From: Phycisphaerae bacterium
GTDB taxonomy: Bacteria > Planctomycetota > Phycisphaerae > SM23-33
Assembly: GCA_016782885.1 (NCBI GenBank)
Contig: JADHXQ010000033.1
Span: 1 to 41,643 of the forward strand
Direction: 5' to 3'
Length of the DNA stretch: 41,643 bases
In this document: positions 6,307 to 14,077 of the stretch, in pieces
How the letters are laid out: every line of letters starts with the position of its first letter
Position numbering within the stretch: position 1 is the stretch's first letter
Translations under genes and position numbers: made by a program
The notes under the pieces: generated by a model
Database searches by the model: none
The model's input: only the letters and a program-made list of their open reading frames with translations
What the model was told of the DNA's origin: nothing

Positions 6307-6372
6307 CAAGACGCTCCAGCGGACCCGCCTTCGCCGAAGGCTACGGCGGACTGCTGACACGAGACGTTATCC
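6301..6372 (+). other. attC: attC recombination site 4
   Basis: 72 bases from R'' GTCTGAC (6301-6307) to R' GTTATCC (6366-6372), the same length as site 1. The left half is identical to site 1 over 21 bases (6306-6326 versus 3839-3859). The right half instead shares TGACACGAGACGTT with site 2. As a result the inner arms pair less well than in either parent. It marks the right end of the recognisable cassette array. Confidence 0.75.
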
Positions 6373-6385
6373 GAGAGGAGATGCG

Positions 6386-6544
6386 TTGAGGAGAAAAACT
6401 GGGCTAATGCTTACGATTGCGCTGGCGGGCCTGATTGCCCCATGCGCCAATCCCGACGCCGAGGCGCAGACCGCCTTGCACGCGGCTCTGGCGCCTGAGA
6501 CGGCGTCTCAGGTTTGGTCTACCGTGGACGATTGGCTTCTGTAG
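6386..6544 (+). CDS. Small exported or truncated ORF after the last attC
   Basis: A 52-residue frame starting at TTG 6386, with GAGAGGAG ending 5 bases upstream. Residues 1-28 look like a signal peptide (MRRKTG, hydrophobic core, AEAQT), and the remainder ends STVDDWLL. I recognise no family. It could be a short secreted protein, or the start of a chromosomal gene cut by the integron. Confidence 0.35.
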   Translation: MRRKTGLMLTIALAGLIAPCANPDAEAQTALHAALAPETASQVWSTVDDWLL

Positions 6545-6559
6545 GCCGGAGATACTCGA

Positions 6560-8014
6560 TTACTTTTGGTTAATCGCTTGAGGTTTGGCGAAGTCGCGGG
6601 CCATTTTCCCGGGCAGGCGGTAGACTGCGCCCTTCTTGTCGCAGAAGTAGAGGTCCGATTCGGAAGGTTTTCTTCCGTGCCCGTCGGCCCATAGTGCGTA
6701 GAAGTCTTCGTGGGCGTTGACGGGGCGGCGGACGTAGGTGTGGTTTCGCGGGCTGTTAGTCGTCAATTGACCCGCGAGCTTCCACGTGTCGCCCGAGTCG
6801 CGACTCGTCCACATTGCCACCTCCCCGCCGGGATTGAACGGTTGGGGACCCGTCCGCGTGGGGGCGATGATCCGAAGCGCGCCGCCCGGCTCGACATAGA
6901 GCGAGCCCATGTCGTAGTTGTTGTCGGATGTGGTGATCGCCCGGATGTCCCACCGCTTGCCCCCCCAGCGCGCGATTGTCCATGTCCTGGGATTGTTCCT
7001 CGGGCCGGCCTGGTATCCGCCGGAAGTCAGATAAAGAACGATCGGGCGGTCGTCGGCGTCGTAGCAGATGTCCTTCAGGTAGACGTTCAGCCCTTTGGAT
7101 TGGTAATCGCATACGAGTGCGGCGTTGCCGCTCTTTGTCAGGGGCGGCGATATTGCCTCGCCGCCCGCGCTTCGCCACGTCTTCCCGCCGTCGGCGGTCT
7201 CAACGTAGTACAGATTCGTTCGCCAGTTAAGCCCCTTGCCCTTCGGATGATAGTTGAACGCCGCCCCGGCTCGCTTCCGCCCGGCTGCGCTGATCTGGTA
7301 GTGTCCCTTCTCGATCGCCGCCAATCGCCGCCACTGGCTCCAGCTTATCCCGTCAGCGCTGGTCATGTAGCAGATCGTCCGGGCGGCCGGCCAGTTATAC
7401 TTCGTGAAGAAGCAGATAAACCCGCCCCCGCTCGCGTGCCACGCCTGCATGTAGGAGAAATTCGTGATCGGTTTGCGTTTGCCGCCGTCGGCGCGCGTGG
7501 GTTTGATGAGTTCGAACCGCTCGATATCGTACGCCCGCGCGCTACGGTGGATATACGACGGCCTCGACGTCCCGTGCGATGTCGAGAAAATCCACACGAA
7601 CCCCTTATCGTCCACCGAGATCACCGGGTTATCGTGCGCATCATCCGTTTTCTTGTCCAGCAGGATCGTCGGGCGGGGCACGGTTCCGGTCTTGTGATCG
7701 AAGTACGAGACCATGTGGATCAGCTTGCGATTGGAGTCTTTCGCCGCGCCGCCGTAGCAGAAGAACGTCTTGTTTGCCTTAGGGCAGTAGACGGCGAAAG
7801 GCTGGTGCTTGGCGCAATAGGTTCCCAGCCCGCCGGAGTACTTGTATTTGTACTCATCGCCGGACGGTTGGTTCATATACCATATCCCGCGGTATCCGGT
7901 GTCTTTGGGATTTACCGCGGTCGTTTGGGCATGCAGGTTTCCGCATGGGCACGCCGCCGCGATGACAAGAGCGACGGTTTTAACCCAGACCGGGATGGCG
8001 TTGATGTCTTTCAT
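6560..8014 (-). CDS. Secreted BNR-4 repeat protein, possible polysaccharide lyase or sialidase-like
   Basis: 484 residues from the ATG at 8014; a TTG 9 bases earlier is also possible. A signal peptide covers about residues 1-29 (VWVKTVALVIAAACP...LHAQ). The mature protein starts DTGYRGIWYMNQPSGDEYKYKYSGGLGTY and carries repeated propeller motifs such as SADGISWSQW, TADGGKTW and SRDSGDTW (Asp-box-like). This resembles the BNR-4 family, which includes ulvan lyases of PL24/PL25 and many uncharacterised planctomycete proteins. A role in algal or plant polysaccharide breakdown is plausible but not shown. Confidence 0.7.
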   Translation of the reverse strand: MKDINAIPVWVKTVALVIAAACPCGNLHAQTTAVNPKDTGYRGIWYMNQPSGDEYKYKYSGGLGTYCAKHQPFAVYCPKANKTFFCYGGAAKDSNRKLIHMVSYFDHKTGTVPRPTILLDKKTDDAHDNPVISVDDKGFVWIFSTSHGTSRPSYIHRSARAYDIERFELIKPTRADGGKRKPITNFSYMQAWHASGGGFICFFTKYNWPAARTICYMTSADGISWSQWRRLAAIEKGHYQISAAGRKRAGAAFNYHPKGKGLNWRTNLYYVETADGGKTWRSAGGEAISPPLTKSGNAALVCDYQSKGLNVYLKDICYDADDRPIVLYLTSGGYQAGPRNNPRTWTIARWGGKRWDIRAITTSDNNYDMGSLYVEPGGALRIIAPTRTGPQPFNPGGEVAMWTSRDSGDTWKLAGQLTTNSPRNHTYVRRPVNAHEDFYALWADGHGRKPSESDLYFCDKKGAVYRLPGKMARDFAKPQAINQK

Positions 8015-8057
8015 TGCGATCAAAATCTAACCGGACCTTACTACTCTGAGATGCGGG

Positions 8058-9224
8058 TCAAACCGCAAAACCGTGTTTCAGCGGATTTGACACCGCTACG
8101 CCTTCATAAGTGGTTTTTCGCGTCCCGCTGTACCATATTCGCGAGTCAACGGGTATGTTTTCGCCGACGCTTTTCCGAAAAACCTCTATTCCCTTGATGA
8201 ACTCCGGATGAAATGTCGCCGCGGACTTGATTTCGACGGCGGTGAACGATCTCCCCGCCGCAGAGACGAGCAGATCGACTTCATTTCCGTTACTGTCCCG
8301 GAAGAAGTGAAGTTGAGGCCGCCGGCCGCAATTCAGCAGATTCTTGACAACCTCCATGATCAGCAGGTTTTCATAGAGATGTCCCCGCAGCGGATCGCGT
8401 TGTATTTGCGCGGGTGTTTCCAGTCCCAGAAGCCACGCGGCCAGCCCGACATCCGCGAAGTACAATTTGGGAGATTTGACCAGGCGTTTTCTGATGTTGG
8501 CAAACCATGGCGGAAGTTCAAACAGAATGTAGGATGCTTTGAGAATCGAAATCCAGTTCTTGATCGTTGTCGCCGAGACGCCCGTATCGGCGGCCAGTGA
8601 CGCGTAGTTCACCAGTTGTCCGACTCGCCCGGCGAGCAGATGCAGAAACGTTTCAAATTGCGAAAGGTCTTTCAGTTGAATCAACGTGCGCAAATCACGC
8701 TCGATATATGTGGCCATGTAGGAACGGAAAAACCGCGCGGACTTGAGCCGGTGCTCGTGCAGTCCCGGATAGAACCCCTGGTGTATCCACTCGAACGGAT
8801 CTTGAGGATGCTGTTTGTACCGGCGTACTTCAGCCACTGTAAATGGGAGCAGCTCCAACACCGCGGTGCGTCCGGCAAGTGATTGTGAAATTGCCTGATG
8901 AACTTGCGGTTGGTGGCTGCCCGTTAGAACAAATCGTCCCGGGCGTCGATCGGAATCTATTATCCCCTGCAGGTAACTCAGCAATTGGGGGGTCCGCTGA
9001 ACCTCATCCAGTATCGCGCCGCCGTCGATCGATCCAAGAAACCCCCGCGGATCGTCAACGGCTTGTTTGCGGACATCAGGATCTTCCAGCGAAAGATATG
9101 AATGCCTGGGGAATGTCATTTTCGCCAGAGTCGTCTTACCTGACTGCCGGGGACCGAGAATCGTTACGGCGGGATATTCCATCGCGCACTGGGTTAATTC
9201 GGTTTTGATTTTCCTTGTAATCAT
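8058..9224 (-). CDS. AAA-family ATPase with DUF4143 domain
   Basis: 388 residues from the ATG at 9224. Walker A GPRQSGKTT is at residues 24-32 and Walker B is GGAILDEVQR; sensor-like VLTGSHQ follows. The C-terminal half (YIERDLRTLIQLKDLSQFETFLHLLAGRVG, DTGVSATTIKNWISIL, LRGHLYENLLIMEV, DLLV...AVEIKSA) is the DUF4143 module with its nuclease-like fold and LYEN box. These proteins are widespread and often mobile; their cellular role is unknown. The gene stands alone on the minus strand. Confidence 0.85.
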   Translation of the reverse strand: MITRKIKTELTQCAMEYPAVTILGPRQSGKTTLAKMTFPRHSYLSLEDPDVRKQAVDDPRGFLGSIDGGAILDEVQRTPQLLSYLQGIIDSDRRPGRFVLTGSHQPQVHQAISQSLAGRTAVLELLPFTVAEVRRYKQHPQDPFEWIHQGFYPGLHEHRLKSARFFRSYMATYIERDLRTLIQLKDLSQFETFLHLLAGRVGQLVNYASLAADTGVSATTIKNWISILKASYILFELPPWFANIRKRLVKSPKLYFADVGLAAWLLGLETPAQIQRDPLRGHLYENLLIMEVVKNLLNCGRRPQLHFFRDSNGNEVDLLVSAAGRSFTAVEIKSAATFHPEFIKGIEVFRKSVGENIPVDSRIWYSGTRKTTYEGVAVSNPLKHGFAV

Positions 9225-9230
9225 GTTTGT

Positions 9231-9260
9231 ATTATCGGAATACCGGTATGCAAAACGCAA
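9231..9260 (-). promoter_or_regulatory. Promoter of the DUF4143 ATPase
   Basis: Read on the minus strand, TTGCGT (9260-9255) and GATAAT (9236-9231) are separated by 18 bases. The ATG at 9224 begins 6 bases after the -10, with no ribosome binding site, which suggests a leaderless message. Confidence 0.5.
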
Positions 9261-9326
9261 GTACAACTTGGGATTTGCATAGCGGTACTATTCTGCAGCA
9301 GGCAATCGTCAAGGTGCCCTTGGCAG

Positions 9327-10553
9327 TTACGCCTTTGCCGCCGGCGAGGCGTATTGCGGAACTTTCAGGAGCTGACCGCCTTTCAACGCTGATTGGTGGG
9401 CGACGACTCCCGCCACGCTCATGTTCAACGACCACGCGACGTCGACCAGCGGCTGGCGTTTGAGGAGTATGGCGGTTACGAACTCCTCGGTCAGGTATCC
9501 GTGCGATCCGCCGTGCCCGCCGGCGGGCATTCCGGGCGGAAGCTTCGGCTTGCTCAGGTTGGGCAGTTTCTTTCGATCGCCGCCCGCGAGGGTTGTGCCC
9601 ACCATGTGTCCCAACTCGCCATGCACCCGCCCGGTCTCGCCGTGCGACCCGCGCATTCCCCAGCATACGCTCATGCGCGAGGCGCCGCCGTCGGATGTGC
9701 CGAACAGGGCGATCTCGCTGTCGAACGGGTTCTTGTAGCGGTTGGCGTCGGGTTTGAACTGGGCGATCTTGCCCTTGAAGCCCTGGCAGGAAACGTTGGT
9801 GAAGCTTCCGCCGGTGACGGCAATGTGGTACGCCGTCGAGTGGGTGGGGTACCACATCGGCGGCAGGCCCGTGCGCCACTGCTTGTAGGACCCCAGCGGG
9901 GAGGCGAAATAGTGGTAGTACTGCCCCTCGCTGTAGACCAGCTTGCCGAATACCCCGGCCCGGTACGCCGCGCGCATCGCGTAGGTGCTCGCGTGGTACG
10001 CCGACGTTTCAAACATCATGTACTTCCGCCCGGTCTTCTTGACCGTCTCGTAGAGCTTCTCGGCGTCTTCCAGCGATCCGAACACCGCGGGCACCGCGCA
10101 GCCGACGTGCTTGCCGCTGTTCAGACACAGCATGGCGTGTCTCGCGTGGCTCGGCGCGTCGGTGGCCAGGAAGATCGCCTCGATCGAATCGTCCTTTACC
10201 ATCTCCTCCAGCGACGGGTAGATTTTTTTGCATCGACACGCCTTGGCGAGATTAGCGCAGCGGTCGGGGAACAGATCGCTGACGGCGGTAACCTCGACGT
10301 TGGGGTGGTTCTGGAATCCGAACGCCGCGCCGAAGCGGCAGACGCCGTATCCGACGATGCCCACGCGGATCTTGCGATCGGAGACCTTTTGCCATCCCTT
10401 GTTCTTCAGCTTGCCCGGATCGGTCTTGTCGAATCCCTGTATCTTTTTCTTATCCGCGCCCTGCGCTGCCGCGGCCAGACCCATCGCCGCTGCGCCCAGC
10501 CCGGTCGTCTTCAAAAACGTGCGCCGCGTGCCCTGTGAGTTTGATCTGTTCAT
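9327..10553 (-). CDS. Tat-exported Gfo/Idh/MocA-family oxidoreductase, EKP motif lost
   Basis: 408 residues. The start at 10553 is chosen because AGGAG lies 9 bases upstream; the in-frame ATG at 10562 directly abuts it. A Tat signal (GTRRTFLKTTG) leads the protein. The Rossmann fold has GIVGYGVCRFG and VTAVSDLFPDR. Where most family members have GKHVxCEKP, this one reads GKHVGCAVPAV, so the conserved Lys that usually contacts nicotinamide and substrate is absent. A periplasmic sugar- or inositol-type dehydrogenase role is the family default, but activity is doubtful. Confidence 0.85.
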   Translation of the reverse strand: MNRSNSQGTRRTFLKTTGLGAAAMGLAAAAQGADKKKIQGFDKTDPGKLKNKGWQKVSDRKIRVGIVGYGVCRFGAAFGFQNHPNVEVTAVSDLFPDRCANLAKACRCKKIYPSLEEMVKDDSIEAIFLATDAPSHARHAMLCLNSGKHVGCAVPAVFGSLEDAEKLYETVKKTGRKYMMFETSAYHASTYAMRAAYRAGVFGKLVYSEGQYYHYFASPLGSYKQWRTGLPPMWYPTHSTAYHIAVTGGSFTNVSCQGFKGKIAQFKPDANRYKNPFDSEIALFGTSDGGASRMSVCWGMRGSHGETGRVHGELGHMVGTTLAGGDRKKLPNLSKPKLPPGMPAGGHGGSHGYLTEEFVTAILLKRQPLVDVAWSLNMSVAGVVAHQSALKGGQLLKVPQYASPAAKA

Positions 10554-10645
10554 AATTGGCATCTCCTGATTAGTGTCGAAACGGTGACTTCGGCTGCAAT
10601 GATTGTATCTGGTTTCCAACCGACATCAACGCAGTTTTTCTTTCC

Positions 10646-10772
10646 CCGCCGGCGGAATTGTCGTCGCTAACGGCTAAATGCGCTCTGACCCCATCGTCTA
10701 CTGACCCCATCGTCTACCGCCGGCGGAATTGTCGTCACTAACGGCTAAATGCGCTCTGACCCCATCGTCTAC
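10646..10772. repeat. 56-bp direct repeat pair with a 16-bp tandem unit
   Basis: A 56-base sequence starting CCGCCGGCGGAATTGTCGTC occurs at 10646-10701 and 10717-10772 with one difference. The end of the unit, TGACCCCATCGTCTAC, is additionally duplicated at 10702-10717, so it appears three times. It lies in the gap between the oxidoreductase start and the end of the DUF1189-like gene. No ORF is present. Confidence 0.9.
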
Positions 10773-10793
10773 GAGTAGTCCTGACGCGATGCG

Positions 10794-11654
10794 TCATGCT
10801 TCGTTCGGGCTGTCCGGAACGGGCGGAACGGGCGGGATGTCGGGAACGTGCGGTTGGTACAGTGGCGGGGGCTCGTTGGTTGGCGTTTCATCCTGGGATG
10901 CCGCTTTCACACCGAAGAAGAGGAATCCCATTGCGGCCAGGAAATAGCACCAGCCCGAATGGGGAAAATCGACTCCCGCTACGAACAGAACAGTCTCGAC
11001 GATGATGCCCGGGGTTACAGCGACGATGGAAAGACGAATAAGAGACGCATATGTGAGTTTTGGTTTGCACGAGGAAGCGAACACCAGACCTATGCATGCA
11101 TAGATAAGCGATTGTATGATTCTGAAGACGAAGGCCCCCAGGACGGCCGCCACGTAAACGATCGGCCACACGATGCCCTTGGCGGTCTCCAACCATCCGT
11201 TGATCATGTTTTGGTCCAGTGTGAATTCGTTGACGTCCTTAAACGCGAACGTGTCTGTCTGAAACTCGTTTTTCTTGAAGATGGCCTCCCTCTCCGTGAT
11301 CAGAATGTGGGCGTCGGCTTCCTCCAGGGTGCGGATGGCGCCTGTAGTGTCGATCACGGCGAGAATTTTACCGCTCTGGGGATCGGTGATGCGGTATGGC
11401 TGGGGTTCGTCGATCGAGGCCCGCCCGTTGACAATGGTGAGCTTTGGGATCTGCGTGACTATCTTTGGCGCTTCCTTGTCGACGAAGTCGGAGAAACCCT
11501 GGTGTATTTTGACCGTGGGCGCTATCCAGCAAACGATCAGGAGCAGCAGCAGGTATCCGTACCCCACGCCCTTCCACTGACGGGCGACATCGCGGTATAG
11601 AGATTTCGAGAAAAACGACATCACCGGTACGTGAAAGATCGAGTATTTCTTCAT
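10794..11654 (-). CDS. DUF1189-like membrane protein
   Basis: 286 residues from the ATG at 11654, with AAGGA about 11 bases upstream. The N-terminus FFSKSLYRDVARQWKGVGYGYLLLLLIV, a first membrane segment near residues 30-46, an extracytoplasmic domain with PQPYRITDPQSGKILAVIDTTG, and then three further hydrophobic segments match the DUF1189 layout. The C-terminal tail is Pro-rich (PPPLYQPHVPDIPPVPPVP). Function is unknown. The stop codon is embedded in a small palindrome, TGACGCATCGCGTCA. Confidence 0.65.
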   Translation of the reverse strand: MKKYSIFHVPVMSFFSKSLYRDVARQWKGVGYGYLLLLLIVCWIAPTVKIHQGFSDFVDKEAPKIVTQIPKLTIVNGRASIDEPQPYRITDPQSGKILAVIDTTGAIRTLEEADAHILITEREAIFKKNEFQTDTFAFKDVNEFTLDQNMINGWLETAKGIVWPIVYVAAVLGAFVFRIIQSLIYACIGLVFASSCKPKLTYASLIRLSIVAVTPGIIVETVLFVAGVDFPHSGWCYFLAAMGFLFFGVKAASQDETPTNEPPPLYQPHVPDIPPVPPVPDSPNEA

Positions 11655-11739
11655 TGGTCTGTTTTTCCTTCTGTTTTGCCCTGGCGCCGCGAGCAGGCCG
11701 TTCAGGTTACGAAACCGCGATCTGACCGGCAATCCCAAA

Positions 11740-11769
11740 TTGATATTTTCCGGGAGAAAGCACTGTAAA
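11740..11769 (+). promoter_or_regulatory. Possible promoter of the HEAT-repeat gene
   Basis: TTGATA at 11740-11745 and TGTAAA at 11764-11769 are separated by 18 bases and lie about 70 bases before the ATG at 11838. Confidence 0.4.
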
Positions 11770-11837
11770 GTTTCCCGCCTGGAGCGTCATTCAAGCAGAG
11801 ACTCCCGCACGCGCCCGGATGGATCGGAGAAGAAATA

Positions 11838-13880
11838 ATGAAGAACAGAGCGGCCTTTGTGGCGAGTATTTGCCTCTGCTGCGCGTTGATGGCCTATGAG
11901 TTACCGGCCCGGTTTGGCCTGTTCGATCGCAACGCGGAACTGATCAGGCTGGCGAGCAGACCGCGCCCCGGCAGGCGCGCCGGGCCCATCGAAAAACCGA
12001 TGACACTTGAGATGGTGCGCCAGTCGCTGGAAAACGATCGCGGCGCAAAGCGTATGAGGGCGGTTTTGGAAGCGCAGCGGTTTATCGCCGAGCATCCGGA
12101 ACTGGTCCCGCTGTTGATTCGAGTTTATCTCGGTCGCAAGACCAACCACCGGACCGCGGCGGCTGCTGGAATGGTCCTCCGCGCTATTGACGGTCCTCTC
12201 CGCCCCGAAGGAGCGGACGAACTCGTGAAGGTCATGCGAGATCGGAAGGACTGCTGCGGGGGGGACGACAAAAAGAAACATTCGAGGCGGTACAACGCCC
12301 TGGAGATGCTCTGCAGGATGAATTCCGGCGTTGCGGGAGTCGTGCCGTCTATCATTGATGCGGACTACTCGGACTGCCTGAACGGAGATCGGCGGCAATA
12401 TCGCGAGTGGATCGGACCGGGCCAGAGGGAAGACCTCCCGACTCTTTCGAGAATGATGTTCAGCACCGAAGCGCGGATCCGTTACGACGCGGCGATCTGC
12501 CTGGGCTATCACTCCGACGCCGCAGGTAGCGTCATCCCGCTGCTCCTGGGGGCGTTGAAGGACGAGGATTCGTCCGGTATGCGATGTGTTATGCTGGCGT
12601 CCTATCTCCGCATTGCGGGGGCGGGGCAATCGTCCGCTCGAGTTGTCGCCGGGGCATTGCAGGACCCCAACTGCATCGTACGCGCTGATGCGGCAGGACT
12701 GCTGGGGGACTTCAAAGTGAATCGGGCGACTCACGCGGCGATACTTCTCGAGGCGATGGACGATTTCTGGCCGCCGGTCAGACAGCATGCCGCCGACTCC
12801 CTCGGCAAGATCGCTCTTGATACGCCGAAGATCACTAAACGCCTCCTGACGGCCTTGGAGGACGAAGAACTCGCCGTTCGTCTGGCGGCCGCCGAGGCAC
12901 TGGTAAGGCTCGGCGATCGCCAGTGGATAGAGGCGGTAGTGCAGTTCTTGAAAACTCATCTGGCGGACAAGGACCAGCCAGTTCGTCGCTCCGCGGTCAA
13001 GGCGGTCGCCCGAATCGGCCGCGACGCTGCCGGTGTGGCGGATATGCTGGTGAGAATGCTCGCCAGCGCCGACGATCGGAAGGTTGCAAACGATATCTGC
13101 ATCGCGTTGGGAAGCATCGGTCCGGACGCATCCGGAGCCGCCGGCACGCTTGTCAGAGTAATGGAAAAAGGTGACGCCCGCCTGGCTCGCAGCGCCGTCG
13201 AAGCGCTGCGGAGTATCGGTTCCGCCGGCGACGGGGCGGTTACGAGACTCGCCGGTATTATGAAGGATTCCGAGCGGGAGATTCCGATACGGGTCGCCGC
13301 GGCAGGGGCGCTGCTGCCTCTGGCGTCCGGAGAGCCGGCGATCCTTGACGATGCGCTGGAATTGCTGAGGAGTCAGGCAACGTTCCGTCCCGCGATGGAT
13401 TACTGGCCCATCGAACTGCTCGCGAGCTACAAACCCATGTCGACACGTACCGTTTCGGTGCTGCGCCGGTTCTTGACCTCGTATCGTGATGCTCCGTGGG
13501 CTGCGAGTGTTGCCGCCGGCGATCGGGCTGTCATGCTGGCGGCAGAGGGGCTGGGGCGATCGGGTGATCCAAAAGCCGCCGGCGCCGGGACGGCGATTCT
13601 CGTTTGGATTATGAAGACCGGGCGGTTGGACTTCGATCCGGCGGTGATCGGAACGTTCGATGCAACTCTATGGAGGACTGATCGGCGAATCGCCAGGTCG
13701 ATGCGGCGGGCGGACCTCGGTCGATACGAATACCGCAGGCGTGCCATCGAAGCATTAGGGCGCCTCGGACCGGCCGCCGCCGGCGCCGCCGACCACCTCG
13801 GCGAAATGACCAAATGGAAGGACCTCCGCCTCGTCCCGCCAGCCACGGCGGCGATCGAGCGAATCGCCTCAAAGACCTGA
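11838..13880 (+). CDS. Exported HEAT-repeat protein
   Basis: 680 residues. The first 20 or so residues (RAAFVASICLCCALMAYEL) form a signal peptide or anchor. The rest is a run of HEAT/PBS-lyase-like helical repeats, with recurring patterns such as VRADAAGLLGDF, VRQHAADSLGKIA, VRLAAAEALVRLG, VRRSAVKAVARIG and ARSAVEALRSIG. These scaffolds bind other proteins; no catalytic motif is visible. GGAG precedes the ATG by 8 bases. The histidine kinase gene follows after 197 bases on the same strand, but a functional link is not established. Confidence 0.85.
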   Translation: MKNRAAFVASICLCCALMAYELPARFGLFDRNAELIRLASRPRPGRRAGPIEKPMTLEMVRQSLENDRGAKRMRAVLEAQRFIAEHPELVPLLIRVYLGRKTNHRTAAAAGMVLRAIDGPLRPEGADELVKVMRDRKDCCGGDDKKKHSRRYNALEMLCRMNSGVAGVVPSIIDADYSDCLNGDRRQYREWIGPGQREDLPTLSRMMFSTEARIRYDAAICLGYHSDAAGSVIPLLLGALKDEDSSGMRCVMLASYLRIAGAGQSSARVVAGALQDPNCIVRADAAGLLGDFKVNRATHAAILLEAMDDFWPPVRQHAADSLGKIALDTPKITKRLLTALEDEELAVRLAAAEALVRLGDRQWIEAVVQFLKTHLADKDQPVRRSAVKAVARIGRDAAGVADMLVRMLASADDRKVANDICIALGSIGPDASGAAGTLVRVMEKGDARLARSAVEALRSIGSAGDGAVTRLAGIMKDSEREIPIRVAAAGALLPLASGEPAILDDALELLRSQATFRPAMDYWPIELLASYKPMSTRTVSVLRRFLTSYRDAPWAASVAAGDRAVMLAAEGLGRSGDPKAAGAGTAILVWIMKTGRLDFDPAVIGTFDATLWRTDRRIARSMRRADLGRYEYRRRAIEALGRLGPAAAGAADHLGEMTKWKDLRLVPPATAAIERIASKT

Positions 13881-14077
13881 GCGGCCGAAAAGAGAAAGAA
13901 GGGGACAGACAATTCGTGCGTAATATCGCGTTGTTTGACCGCATGAACAGGGGGTCTTCTCAATGCTACGGACACCTCGAAGCGCAGAACCGCCAGCGGT
14001 CGATTGCCCTTGGTTGATGAAAGTGGTAGGATTCTCCGGAGCGTAAACACCCTTGTGGCAGATGAAGGGTCGATAGC

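Noticed and set aside
6710..8197. Long open frame (495 codons) on the plus strand opposite the BNR-4 gene
   Set aside because: It is Arg/Val/Pro-rich with no recognisable domain, and it mirrors the codon bias of the well-supported minus-strand gene.
10646..10772. Possible CRISPR array
   Set aside because: Only two long copies separated by 15 bases that themselves repeat the unit; no spacers and no cas genes.
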